Part shown: positions 1 through 11,368 of the stretch, piece after piece
Layout: each line of letters opens with the position of its first letter
How positions within the stretch are numbered: the first letter of the stretch is position 1
Assembly (NCBI RefSeq): GCF_029867415.1
Contig: NC_081184.1
Span: forward strand, 80,202,364-80,266,363
Source of the DNA: Vicia villosa
Lineage: Eukaryota > Streptophyta > Magnoliopsida > Fabales > Fabaceae
DNA length: 64,000 nucleotides
Direction of reading: 5' to 3'
Notes under the pieces: generated by a model
Databases searched by the model: none
The model's input: only the letters and a program-made list of their open reading frames with translations
Told to the model about the DNA's origin: nothing
Translations under genes and position numbers: made by a program

Positions 1-485
1 TTAAGAGATATGGAGCTTCAAAGTTGGCATCTTATGAAAATTTCACTTAAAACCTCATTTTTCTCAAAGTTCATGGATCTTTTTCACCCACTTCCTTAAA
101 GATCTTGAAGAAACTTTCAACTAGGGTTTTGAAGTATGTAATATGAGCTTTCCAAAATGTCCAAGAGCATGAAAAAATATGGAGTGTAGCTATGGTTTTG
201 AATTTTGACATTAGTGACCATTTTCACTTGAAATTTCAAGCCATTTTTGCAAAGTTATGAACCAATTTGCCAAATAATGCAAGTAATGACACACCAAAGC
301 AATGATTGAATGATATTTTCTGGTTTAAGATCAGATAGGAAAGAGATAAGAAGCTTGGCCAAAATAACCATGGTTTAGTTACTTTTAACCATTGCATTAA
401 ATGTGAAGGATTCCTTTCTATCCCTTAAGCCAAATCATCAAACTTTGAAGCAAGTTGCAAAGCTCTGAGTGCAGACTCTTTGGCC

Positions 486-494
486 TATAAATAG
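486..494 (+). promoter_or_regulatory. TATA box of LTR L
   Basis: TATAAATAG in the U3-like part of LTR L, followed by a purine/pyrimidine-mixed leader. It matches the plant TATA consensus. Use in vivo is unknown. Confidence 0.5.
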
Positions 495-1439
495 AGGTCC
501 AAACTCCATTCAAAATCACACCAAAGTCACACAAATTATAGGCTTTCTCTTTCTTTCTTAGAATGCAAGTTTCTTAAGTTTCAAAGAGGTAAAATGCTCA
601 ACCTCTAAACCTTTGAATTTCTGACCAAAGTGATGCTTCCCACAAACCCCAAACATCATATGGGATGTGTTTGATCCACTCACACACTCTAAAAACATCT
701 CAAACTCAAAATCACTACCTCACTTCTCAAATATGCATAATCTAAGCCTTATCATGCCAAAATCCATTCAAGATCATTTCTGTCCAAAATAACACTTCTA
801 ACACCTCACATATATCACATATGAACTATCCAAACACTCACATATGATCTGTAACCTCATAATCTTCAGATTCGATTCACACTCCAAGGTTATGCAGTTC
901 GGGTACCACAGCTTAGCACAGATGAATTCATATGGTTCCAAGCATCCAGACACCTTCCATAATCATCATTGAAGCTATTCAGATTGATACAAAGCATCTG
1001 TAACATCTCCAGATCAAAATCCAATTCTCAGTTTGGCCGTTTTTGAGGTAAGTGCACTTGAACTTCAAACTCATACTTGCACGCATCATAAATGAAATAT
1101 GAGCATACCATCTTGTTTCTGCACCTATGAGGATCATTAACCCTCAATCAATTGCATCATAACATAATCATACACGATTTCACATTGAATTTCAGTTCTA
1201 GGGTTCTTCGTGTTCATCAGAAAATTGATAGTCTTAGAGTGAAAATAAATGAAATTAAATGCTATCATCATGTTCCTCGTCCAAAACCGAGCAAGATAGA
1301 CCTTTCACTTGATCAATTTGGTTCAGTTTCAAGAATTTTCAAAATCAAATGGGGATGGTGTTCTTGGCGCCATTTTCTGTTTATAATTTTCAAATATCAG
1401 TTTTCAAATATAATTAAACGAAGTTGTTATAATAACAAG

Positions 1440-1520
1440 CTGCGCGCGCAGCTGGGTTGGCAAGTGTTTTGGCTGGTAAACACAAGGGCGTGGGTTCAAC
1501 ACCTCTAGGGACCAGAACCA
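1440..1520 (+). other. tRNA-like segment in LTR L
   Basis: Contains TGGCAAGTGTTTTGG, then GGTTCAACACC at 1493-1503. The latter fits the RNA polymerase III B-box consensus GGTTCRANNCC at every position. A T-run follows at about 1520. Similar segments lie in the other Ogre-like LTRs of the window (15.2, 20.6, 32.4, 34.5 and 41.2 kb). No complete cloverleaf is evident, so this is not called a tRNA gene. Confidence 0.45.
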
Positions 1521-1961
1521 TTTTTTTACAACTATTTTTCTTTCATTTTTTAACAAACTTCAATTAATTATTTAACTAACCAAATCAACTCATTTTTCAT
1601 TCATTTTTTACACACCTCTCATTTAATATATATATTTTAAGAATATCAAAAAAAAATCATCAAAAAATATTTATTTGATACATTTTAAATAGTTTTAAAA
1701 TGACTTGTTTTTAAGTAATTTTAATACTTTTAAATACTATTTTTCATTTGATTTTCAAACTTAGTAACTTGTAAATATTTTTTGAAGCAAATCCTAATCG
1801 TCTAAGTGTTAATTGAGGATGATCTTTTGATTAAATTGACTTCTTTCAAAATTCAAATCGTTTTAAAACGAGCGATCGCGGTTCTTTTCAAAAAACAATG
1901 AACCATTTCTTTTTGAAACTTTTGATTAAATCTTTTAATTGATCAATTGATTTTCAAAACG

Positions 1962-2562
1962 ATGTGGGGCCTCTCGAATATTAGAGAGTATAAGTCCCTT
2001 TCGTCTTTCTTTGTACAGTTTTTCAAACAGAAAACTTTTTCCAAATTACTTCCAAACAGTTTTTAAAACAATAAATCTCACATCTTTTTTCAAAACCATC
2101 CACCCTGTTTTATGAAAATAAAACAGGGGCCTCTCGAATATTAGAGAGTATAAGACCCACTCCTTTTTCTTTTTACACAGTCTTTTTATTCAAAATAAAT
2201 AAACTTTCTTTCAAAACAAACTTTCAAACCGTTTTTCAAACGACGCGACTGTAAATAAAACGATCAACCATGTTTTGTAAATAACTCCACGGGCCTCCAC
2301 GTAGGTATAAGTCCCAAGCCCCTTTTGTACATACCCATTCCAGTACATGAAATTAGGTATTTCATTGTACGCCTTTTGTACATATCTCAATCAATGCGTT
2401 TTTTTTACTTTGAATAACAAACCAAAAATGAAGGTTTCTTTAAATCTTCCCAAAAATATACCATGGGCCTCCATGTAGGTATAAGTCCCAAGCCCTTTGT
2501 AAATACCTGTTTACATAGCTTTGAATAAACTCAAGTGGACTTCTCCCTGAGTGTGAGTCCCG
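1962..2562 (+). repeat. Diverged tandem blocks in LTR L
   Basis: Five spaced copies of a GGGCCTC...GTATAAGTCCC-type motif begin near 1966, 2127, 2289, 2465 and 2538, roughly 160-175 bp apart for the first four. The first two contain CTCTC/GAGAG arms around GAATATTA. The arrangement suggests old internal tandem duplication within the LTR. Confidence 0.6.
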
Positions 2563-2744
2563 AGCCCTGTGTATACAAATGGATCATGCTTACAGGTATA
2601 TTTCCTTCATAAACTCCATTATATACACGCACTTTGTCATATATGTATAACTGTTCATATTTGTTCATGTACTTGTTCATGTTTGTTCGTACTTGTTCAT
2701 ATGTGTGTTTGTGTTATATATGCTTATTCAACTTAGTACAACAC

Positions 2745-3065
2745 TAGGTTCCCCATAGCCTCCTATTGGGCTTCGTGCAAAGAATCTCCACTAGTTTAGG
2801 TTAGGACATAGAGTATGGTTTCCCGGTGAAATCGCTCTAAGAGCTCAAACCAACTATACCATGCCTCCCCTTGGGCTTTGTACAAACGAGTGACCCTCCC
2901 ATAGCCTCCTCTTGGGCTTACAATGCAAGGACCCTCGATAGTCCCTCCCATAGCCTCCTCTTGGGCTTACAATGCAAGGACCCTCGAATAGCCTCCTCTT
3001 GGGCTTCGTACAAGGACCCACGGGCTTCTTATAAGCATCCCCAATATCCAAACCAAATACCCTAG
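2745..3065 (+). repeat. CCTCCTCTTGGGCTT tandem repeat
   Basis: Five imperfect copies of a unit with core CATAGCCTCCTCTTGGGCTT lie at about 2752, 2862, 2899, 2948 and 2992. The middle ones are about 49 bp apart and share ACAATGCAAGGACCCTCGA. Small reading frames on both strands across this array are by-products of the repeat. Confidence 0.75.
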
Positions 3066-3139
3066 GAGATTAGACATTTTTCATCTCTATGCTAGGAATA
3101 TCTCTTATATATCATCACAAACAATCAATCAATCAATCA

Positions 3140-3320
3140 AACTTTTTTGCCACAAGGCTGGCTAATCAATCAAACTGTTTTACCACCGTACTGGCTGATT
3201 AATCAAAGTTTTTGTCACAAGGCTGACTTCATTGAAACTTTTGCCACAAGGCTGGCTGATTAATCAAAGTTTTTGTCACAAGGCTGACTTCATTGAAACT
3301 TTTGCCACAAGGCTGGTTAA
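3140..3320 (+). repeat. CACAAGGCTGG tandem repeat
   Basis: Repeated TTTTTGYCACAAGGCTGRCT with ATTAATCAAAG or TTCATTGAAAC spacers. The units at 3204-3246 and 3265-3306 are nearly identical. This is a minisatellite inside LTR L. Confidence 0.7.
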
Positions 3321-3957
3321 ACAAACAAAAACATCTTTATCATTCTAAGCACCCTAAGTGGCATGGCCCCGGGCTTATAATGAAAAGATTTTCAAACAAA
3401 AACAAACAGATGTATGTGATGATATAGATTAGATACATCTAGCATTTAGACGACATTTGTCTATTTTCCTTTGCTTCCACTAGCATAAGTGGGAACTACG
3501 ATTGCTCTGACTTTCTCAACATCCCTTTGAGAATACGTAGGCACAAGGTCGATCCTTGGCGAGCAAAACAAAACAAAAAAAACCATTCAAACCTTAGCAC
3601 CCGTAGACCCCGAGCTACAGATGCTCTGATTCCCTCTAAGGGATATGTATGCAGAGGATCGCGATGATCTTTGCGAGCATAATCAAACAAACACCTTAGG
3701 TCCCACCTATTTCACAAGAACCTCCACCACAACAAGAATGGAATAAACAAAACAAAGAAACCTATAGAGTACTATAGATACGTTGGGTGCTAATACCTTC
3801 CCTTCGTATAACCAACCCTCTTACCCAAGATCTCTCCCCACTTTTTAGGTTATTGCAGCTTTTTTCCTTTTCCTACTTTGGAAACAATAAAAAGTTTGGT
3901 CCGTACAAAGAAAAATCATTTTTTGAGCACTCGAGCCCAAAGAAGGCATCAGGTGTC

Positions 3958-6090
3958 TCATCCCACAAAAAGAGGAAACAAAACGATTTTTCGCCCGCGA
4001 CAAATGGCAGCTAGATTCCGTGGAGAAGAAGGACCTACAACTTCTGGCGGGTCAATAACTTTTGGAATTACCAAGCTTGGGTCTTCCTCAGAAGGATTTT
4101 CCCTCAGAAAGTCAAAGAGAGATCTGAAGTCTCCAATCAGAACTAGATAATGAGGTCTCCAGACCACAATCTCCCTGCAAGGGTTAGCTTCCATTGCAGA
4201 AGCAATTTTTGCTTCCTCAAGTTCATCCACAAACCTCTTCTCCTCAACAACACTCCTGTTTCTGATGGGATGATAGTAGATACCATTATCACCCTCCAGA
4301 AGATAACCAGCATAACTAGGGGCAGCAGCCACTAGTCTCTTCTGAACACCCATAGCTCCTACTTGAAAATCCTGGCGAAAGCTTCTCCAGAGGTTTCGTG
4401 CAGAAACATCATCAAGACCATTGAAGAAAGCATCCTTCAAGAGGTCCAGCCTACTTATCACTTCATTTCTGAACAGCTCCAGGTATATATGGGGTTCAGG
4501 TTTAGGTGGGTTGAAGGTGAATTTGTAGTCAGGGTAGAGAAGGCAGTATGGGTTGGATTTTCTGGTGATTAGGGGATGGGATAGAGAAGGTAGAGGTTCT
4601 GTGTTCGAAGAAGATGGAATATCTGTGGGGATGATAGAGGAGGAAGGATTATCTGTGATGGGAGTTGGTGAGGATGGAATGTCAATGATGGGGGTTGATG
4701 AGGATGGCATATCAGAAGGAGTTGGGGGATGGATATTCAGTGGTGTAGGGTTCAAGATATGAGTTGAAAGAGATGATGGAGGTGGATTTGGTATGGTAAA
4801 AGTGTTTTGTGGTTCAGAAGGAGGTGGTTGGGTAGAAGTTTGAGGTTTAGAAGGAGGAGTGAAAACATGCCTGGAGACATTTGCAGCTCTAGAAGCACGA
4901 AGAGAGTCTCTTATGCGCTTCTGTTGATATTCTGGAGTGTTAACCTTGTCAGGATCATAGGTGACCCTCTGCTTCTTGGCTTTCTTGGCCTCATCTTCTT
5001 GAGCCTTTCTTTTTAGCCTTGCTTCTTGTTTCTTCTGATCCTTCTTCTGAAGATCAGCCAGTGAAAGAAGCACTCTACCACGAATCCATGTAGGATCAAT
5101 AGCAGATTGAGCCCTAACAGAATCTTCCAAGTAGTGCTTGACAGCCTTGTGAAGTTCTAAATGAAACAAAGTAGCAAAACCTTCAATAGGAACTCTCCTA
5201 GACAGAATATCTGGAAAGCTTGTACCAACAGAAGATACCGTCTTGATGAGATCAAGTCTGAACAGATCAACACCATTGAAGACCGGACCTTGAACAACTC
5301 CAAGAAATTGGGACGCTCCAATGGTCCTAATAGAATCCAACAAATTACTTTCTGTCCGAAGATCAAAGATCATTCAGGCGAAAGGAATAGTATTTCTTGG
5401 AATATGAGGACACTTCGCCCGTTCTTCATCTCTAGACTTAGCAACAGATGTCTTCAGATTCTGAAATAGAATGTGAGAGATGTTGAGTTCCATTCTTCTT
5501 CCAATGCAGAAGAGAGTATACTTGTGATCAGGACTGATGTAGGCGGAGGAGGAGAACAACTGCTTTCTGTGGTGAAGAGAACCCAGAATAATCTCAGCCC
5601 ACACTTGATAAAGCGGCCTTAATGTACTAGTTTTATGAGATTCAATACCGGTAGCATGTGAGATTTGTTGTTCAACCTAGAACCAGTTAACCCTTTTAGG
5701 AAGAGGACCGGTGCAACCTTCTTCATCATCCAGGTTTTATAATTTCCTGATCAGCTTTTCAGTAATTACAACTTCATGCCCTAGCACGAAGAAAATGATT
5801 GCAGTTGGAGTAACCATTGCATGAACCCAGAAGTCCTTCACCAGTTCAGGATAAATTGGTCCAACCAATCTATCAAGATAGTTTGACCATCCTTGTACTA
5901 AGATCCTTGCATCCGGCTGGAAACCATTTGCTCTTAGGTTTTCGAGGTCCACAGCGGACTCACACAGAACTTCCAGATCGTCAGTGGGAATCATGCATGT
6001 CTTCAGAGGAGCATACCCATGCTTTCTTAGAAGAATTTGGGTGGAAGTAAGTCTTTCTGCTGGGCTTGAGGAACTTGATGAAGAATACAT
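3958..6090 (-). pseudogene. Envelope-like ORF of the SIRE-type element (three nonsense codons)
   Basis: One reading frame spans about 711 codons. It is interrupted only by three in-frame stops: TAA after residue 117 (5737), TAG near 5680 and TGA at 5374. The N-terminal part (starting MYSSSSSSSPAERL) contains GWSNYLDRLVGPIYPELVKD, typical of the 'putative plant transposon protein' domain found downstream of pol in SIRE-like copia elements. The C-terminal part (5373-3958, 471 aa) has a lysine/glutamate-rich, coiled-coil-like stretch and then a long Pro/Ser/Thr-rich tract. Envelope function has never been shown for this family. The last 13 or so residues come from LTR L sequence across the 3998 junction. 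The frame stays open despite the stops, indicating modest decay. Confidence 0.75.
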
Positions 6091-6589
6091 GATGATTTTC
6101 TTGGTTACAGATCAAAGCTAGGGGTTGAAAGAAGAATGCAAAGAGAGAGAGAGAGAGACACACGAATGGAGAGAGAGCAAAAAAGATGAAATGAAGATGA
6201 AGCGGGTTATTTAAACGGTTTGAATAAAAGAAAATAAAAAAAAACTGTTTAAATGAAATGATTACAGAAAAACATGACATCAATATGCATTTAATGAGAA
6301 ATGACGTTAGGAGAGATAAAGTGACAAAATGAAATGATTTGCACAGTTACCTAGGGCAGCGTCTCCTCAACTGCACGCATGCTTGTCCAAAAATAGTGAA
6401 CACGTGTTCATTTTTTGGAAAGACTAGTGACAGTTGTTTTGCTTTAAAAGAGCTTTTGAATCAACTTAGATAATGAAACGTTAGTAATAACAGAATCAGA
6501 ACTTCTAATTGATCATTATCAGAACTTCTTATAACTGCTTAGTCCTAACACATTTCAGAAGTTATTCATGCAAAGATCTTCTCATCTTC

Positions 6590-8638
6590 TCATTCTGGGC
6601 ATAAGTCCATACTGATATTCTTCAGAATGAACTTAAACCTATCTTCAGCAAGGGGTTTTGTAAAGATATCAACCCATTGATGGTCTGTATCCACAAAGTT
6701 CAAAGAGAGAACACCCTTCTGAACATAGTCCCTCATAAAATGATGTTTAATCTCAATATGTTTAGCTTTGGAATGTAAGATAGGATTCTTAGATAAACAT
6801 ATAGCAGAGGTATTATCACAGAAAATAGGAATGTTACTCTCATATATCTGATAATCTTCTAGCTAACTCTTCATCCAGAGCATTTTTGTGCTACACCCAA
6901 CAGCAGCAACATATTCTGCTTCTGTTTTTTAGAGAGCTACGGTAGCTTGCTTCTTGCTGTACCAGGAGATCAGATGACTTCCAAGAAATTGACAGCTTCC
7001 AGAAGTACTCTTCCTTTCAATTCTATCTCCAGCATAGTCAGCATCACAGAATCCTACTAAGTTGTATTCTTTAGATCTTCTGTAGACTAAACCAACGTTA
7101 GTAGTACCTTTCAGATACCTCAGAATTCTCTTAACAACAGTTAAGTGAGATTCTATAGGATCTGATTGGAATCTAGCACACAAGCAAACACTGAATAGAA
7201 TGTCAGCTCTAGAAGCAGTTAAGTATAGAAGAGATCCAATCATACCTCTGTACAACTTCTGATCTACCTTCTTACTTACCTCATCCTTACCTAGAACACA
7301 TGTTGGATGCATAGGAGTTTTGGCTTCTTTCCTTTCAGAAAGATTAAACTTCTTCAGAAGTTCTTTCACAGACTTCGTTTGATGAACATAAGTTCCATCA
7401 GAAGTTTGGTTGATTTGAATCCCAAGGAAATACTTGAGTTCACCCATCATACTCATTTCAAATTCAACCTGCATAGACTTAGCAAACTCCTTTCCAAGTG
7501 AAGCATTAGATGTTCCAAAGATAATATCATCAACATAAATTTGACAAATTAAAATATCCTTCTTAGATGTTTTACAGAAAAGAGTTGTGTCCACTTGTCC
7601 TCTAGTGAAACCATTGTCAAGAAGGAAAGAACTTAATCTTTCATACCAAACTCTGGGAGCTTGCTTCAATCCATACAATGATTTCTTGAGTTTGAAAACA
7701 TGTTCTGGAGACTTAGAGTCTTCAAAACCAGGAGGTTGGTGGACATAAACTTCCTCATCTATATAAGCATTTAAGAAGGCACTCTTAACATCCATCTGAT
7801 ACAGAGTGATGTTGTGATGAGTGGCAAAAGAAATTAATAAGCGAATAGATTCTAACCTGGCCACTGGTGCAAAGGTTTCTGTATATTCAATCCCTTTTTG
7901 CTGACTATATCCCTGAGCCACCAGTCTGGCTTTGTTTCTTACCACTTCTCCCTTCTCACTAAGCTTGTTTCTGAACACCCACTTAGTACCAATGATGTTG
8001 AATCCTTTTGGTCTAGGAACCAAATCCCATACATCATTCCTTGTAAACTGATTTAGTTCTTCTTGCATGGCAATTATCCAGTCTGGATCTTCTAGAGCTT
8101 GATCAACAGAAGTTGGCTCGATCAAAGAAACAAGACCTAATTGACATTCTGCATTGTTCTTAAGGAATGCTCTTATTATGATGGGATCGTCTTTCTTTCC
8201 AAGGATCGTATCTTCTGAGTGAGCTGAGGAGAGTCTAGAAGATCTTCTCACTATTGGCTCTTCAGAAATTCTAAGATTCTCTAAAGATGCAGCAACTTGA
8301 TATTCTGATCCATTGCTTCTAAGACTTTCAGCTTCTGGAGCTTTGCTTCTTGGTTCTACAGCTTCTGATATGTCAATATCTATATCTGCAAAATTCTCAA
8401 ACTGCTTTGGCTTTTCAAGACCAAGCTTATCATCAAACCTGATATTGATTGATTCTTCTACAACCAATGTTTCAGTATTGTATACTCTGTAGCCTTTAGA
8501 GCGTTCAGAATATCCAAGAAGAAAACATTTTAATGCCTTAGAATCAAACATACCAAGATGATCCTTAGTATTCAGAATAAAACACACACATCCAAAATGA
8601 TTAAAATATGAAATGTTGGGCTTTCTGTTCTTCCACAA
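6590..8638 (-). pseudogene. copia pol: integrase C-terminus, reverse transcriptase, RNase H
   Basis: An open frame of 569 aa (8638-6929) holds the integrase C-terminal region (residues 1-70), a variable acidic linker, and the reverse transcriptase from about 180. The RT core motif QMDVKSAFLN is at 281-290 and the catalytic YVDD is intact at 368-371 within YVDDIIFGT. RNase H follows, with GFCDADYAGD and STSGSCQFLGSHLISWYSKK near the end. A TAA then interrupts RNase H where an S-T-E-A-E-Y-type motif is expected. Homology continues in frame past one more stop (TAG) through a DNTSAICLSKNP-type motif to a natural TGA at 6590. Upstream, in-frame stops and a frameshift separate it from the integrase core. 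RT residues look functional, but the polyprotein cannot be made. Confidence 0.9.
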
Positions 8639-9645
8639 TTCATAAGGAGTCTTATTTAGAATAGGTCTTATAGAGATTCTATTCTGAATATAACATGCAG
8701 TGTTTATTGCTTCTGTCTAGAAGTGCTTAGCCATATTGGTCTGATTGATCATAGTTCTGGCCATTTCTTGCAGAGTCCTATTCTTTCGCTCTACAATTCC
8801 ATTTTGCTGTGGAGTTCTAGGGCAAGAGAAATCATGGGCAATACCATTTTCTTTGAAGAACTCCTCAAAGAATCTGTTCTAAAATTCGCCACCATATGGA
8901 TCTGAGTGCAGAATTCAAAGAACACTGAATGAGACTCATCCTTGTGTTTTAGGAACTTTACCCATGTCCAGCGGCTATAATCATCTACGATGACTAATCC
9001 ATATTTCTTTCCTCTGATAGATGCTGTTTTGACTGGTCCAAACAGATCAATATGCAGAAGTTCTAACGGCCTTGAGGAAGAGACAACATTCTTAGATTTG
9101 AATGCAGGTTTGGAGAACTTGCCATTCTGACATGCTTCACAAAGAGCATCTGACTTATATTTCAGATTTGGAAGTCCTCTGACCAGATTTAGTTTGTTAA
9201 TCTGAGAAATCTTTCTCAAACTAGCATGTCCTAATCTTCTGTGCCAGACCCATTGCTCTTCAGAAACAGACATAAGGCAAGTCACCTTCTGCTTCTCAAG
9301 ATCTGAAAGATCAATCTTATAAATGTTGTTCTTTCTTTTGCCTGTAAAAAGGATTGAACCATCCTTCTGACTTACAGCCTTGCAATACTTTTGATTAAAG
9401 ATTATATCATAACCATTGTCACTTAATTGACTTATGGACAATAAGTTATGCGTTAATCCTTCTACAAGAAGTACATTAGTTATGGAAGGAGAGTTACCAA
9501 TACTTATGGTTCCAGAGCCAATAATCTTGCCCTTCTGATCTCTTCCAAACTTGACTTCTCCACCAGGTTTAAGCACTAGGTCTTGGAACATAGACCTTCT
9601 TCCCGTCATGTGTCGCGAGCACCCAGAGTCCAGGTACCATGACAT
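8639..9645 (-). pseudogene. copia pol: protease and integrase core, frameshifted
   Basis: The open part 9645-8791 (284 aa) begins with MSWYLDSGCSRHMTG, the retroviral-type aspartic protease active site (D6-S7-G8). It continues through the GAG-pre-integrase zinc-binding region (WHRRLGHAS...CEACQNGK) into the integrase catalytic core (ELLHIDLFGPV, VDDYSRWTWVKF). Near 8910 a small deletion shifts the frame just before the second catalytic aspartate region. Homology resumes in another frame, with a TAG in GGEF*NR and another TAG near 8717. The protease frame also differs from the upstream gag frame by one base (overlap 9569-9645), although in intact relatives gag and protease are continuous. Confidence 0.88.
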
Positions 9646-10767
9646 TTTGTGCTTTGACTTCTTTGCTGCTTAGGATATCTTCAACAGAAATTATCTTCTC
9701 CTTAGGTACCCACAATTTCATGGGTCCTTTCTTGTTAGTCTTCCTCAAGTTCTGATTGAACTTGGGTTTAGCATAATAGTTAACAGGAGGAACAGCATGA
9801 TATTCTTTAGGTTTGACAGCATGATATTTCTTAGGTTGTGTCACATGTTTCTTGGGGTGTGTAGTGTTAAAACTCTCTGCATGTGAAGTGAGCCTAATAT
9901 CATGTGCGTGGCCATATTTGAACTGATCATACAATGGTTTGTATGTGATTTTCAAATCATCAACAGCTTCAAATTTATGTGAGGTATCACCCTCATAGCC
10001 AAAACCAAACCTTTTGTTTCCAGAAACACCATATATAATAGAAGCAAGATGACTTCTGCCAATACTTCGAGATAGGAACTTTCTGAAGCTCGAGTCATAT
10101 TCTTTCAGAATATGATTGAGACTAGGAATGGATTTTTCTGATTCAGAAGGAGATCCACTATCTTTGGATAATTTTAAAACTTTTTCCTTCAGTTCAGAAT
10201 TTTCCAATTCCAGCTTCTTAGTTTCAAATTCAAATTGCTTTTTCAGCTTTTTGTATTTGATACTAAGATGAGCCTTGAGTTCCAGAAGTTCAGTCAAACT
10301 GGAAATTAACTCATCTCTAGATAGTTCAAAAAATACCTCTTCAGAATCTGATTCTGATGTAGATTCTGATCCATCATCCATTGTGGCCATCAGTGCAAAG
10401 TTAGCTTGCTCGCCTTCAGAGTCTGATTCTGATTCTGATTCAAAATCATCCCATGTTGCCATAAGACCTTTCTCTTTATGAAACTTCTTCTTGGGATTCT
10501 CCTTCTGAAGTTTTGGACAATCACTCTTGAAGTGTCCAGGCTCATTGCACTCATAGCAGACGACCTTCTTCTTGTCAAATCTCCTGCCACCAGAATATTC
10601 TCCTCGTTCAAATTTCTTTGAACTTCTGAAGCTCTTGAACTTCCTTTTCTTGCTTTTCCAGAGTTGTTTTACCCTTCTGGAGATCATGGACAGTTCATCG
10701 TCTTCTTCTGATTCTGATTCTTCAGAATCTACTTCTTCAGCTTGAAAAGCGTTAGTGCATTTTTTAA
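9569..10767 (-). pseudogene. copia gag C-terminal part with zinc knuckle
   Basis: The frame opens just after a one-base shift in the A-run near 10775 and is free of stops to 9569 (372 aa counted from the Met at 10687). It has a very basic start, then the nucleocapsid CCHC knuckle CYECNEPGHFKSDC (C44, C47, H52, C57). Two acidic D/E/S-rich stretches and a lysine/glutamate-rich, likely coiled-coil stretch follow, then repeats of a YHAVKPKEYHAV type. It would bind RNA in the capsid-like particle. Its end reads into the wrong frame over the protease start, so gag and pol are uncoupled in this copy. Confidence 0.85.
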
Positions 10768-10769
10768 AA

Positions 10770-11282
10770 TTAGATTTTTAATGCAATAGACTTACCTTTC
10801 TTCTGAGGCTCGTTTGCGTCCATCTCTATCTCATGGCTTCTCAAGGCGCTGATTAGCTCTTCAAAAGAAACCTCATTCAGATTCTTTGCAATCTTGAATG
10901 AAGTCAGCATTGGGCCCCATCTTCTGGGCAAGCTTCTGATGATCTTCTTTACATGATCAGCCTTGGTGTAGCCTTTGTCCAGAACTCTTAATCCAGCAGT
11001 TAGCGTTTGAAACCTTGAGAACATCTTCTCAATGTTTTCATCATCCTCCATCTTGAAGGCTTCATATTTCTGGATTAGAGCAAGAGCTTTAGTCTCCTTG
11101 ACTTGAGCATTTCCCTCATCGGTCATTTTCAGTGACTCATATATATCTTTCCAGTATTCAAAGTTTTCACCATCAAATACTGGTGGTCTAGTATAACCAT
11201 TGTTACCGTTTCCATTGTACTGCTCAGCAGAGCCAGATGTAGATGTAGATGTAGATGTGTTTATTGGATCTTCACCAGCCAT
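10770..11282 (-). pseudogene. copia gag N-terminal part, internally deleted
   Basis: 170 aa starting MAGEDPINTSTSTSTSG, the usual start of SIRE-like gag in legumes, 69 bases inside the primer site. RPPVFDGENFEYWKD is followed immediately by IYESLKM, a motif that in this gag family normally lies many tens of residues further on, so an in-frame deletion is inferred at about residue 48. The UBN2-type capsid core (IQKYEAFKMEDDE, MFSRFQTLTAGLRVL, IIRSLPRRWGPM) is intact. An extra A near 10775 creates an early TAA after KSIALKI. Without it the frame would run on into the downstream zinc-knuckle part. Confidence 0.85.
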
Positions 11283-11351
11283 CTTTTACTGAAGCGTTTT
11301 TCTCTTCCTGAATCTTTTCTAAACACGGTTAAGTGCTTGCACCTTAGAACC

Positions 11352-11368
11352 GGCGCTTTGATGCCAAT
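11352..11368 (-). other. Primer-binding site of the SIRE-type element
   Basis: Minus-strand sequence ATTGGCATCAAAGCGC directly follows the LTR end. TGGCATCAAAGC matches the usual plant initiator-methionine tRNA primer site TGGTATCAGAGC at 10 of 12 positions. Confidence 0.75.

Larger units (their letters stand above)
1..3998 (+). mobile_element. Ogre-like LTR (L), 5' truncated by window edge
   Basis: A plus-strand long terminal repeat of a large Ty3/gypsy element; its left end lies outside the window. Visible parts are a TATA box at 486, a tRNA-like segment near 1440-1510, repeated GGGCCTC...GTATAAGTCCC blocks at 1966-2560, a GCCTCCTCTTGGGCTT repeat at 2745-3010, a CACAAGGCTGG repeat at 3140-3315, and the GGGTGCTAATACCTTCCC stretch near 3785 that closes many legume Ogre-like LTRs. 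It ends in CGACA at 3998, followed by AATGGC, which could be the first bases of a TGGCGACTCTG-type primer site. From there on the sequence is the minus-strand copia envelope-like ORF. The boundary is inferred, not proven by a second LTR copy. Confidence 0.65.

Noticed and set aside
2854..3065. Short ORFs on both strands in the GCCTCCTCTTGGGCTT repeat
   Set aside because: They are translations of a minisatellite inside an LTR, with no start context or homology.
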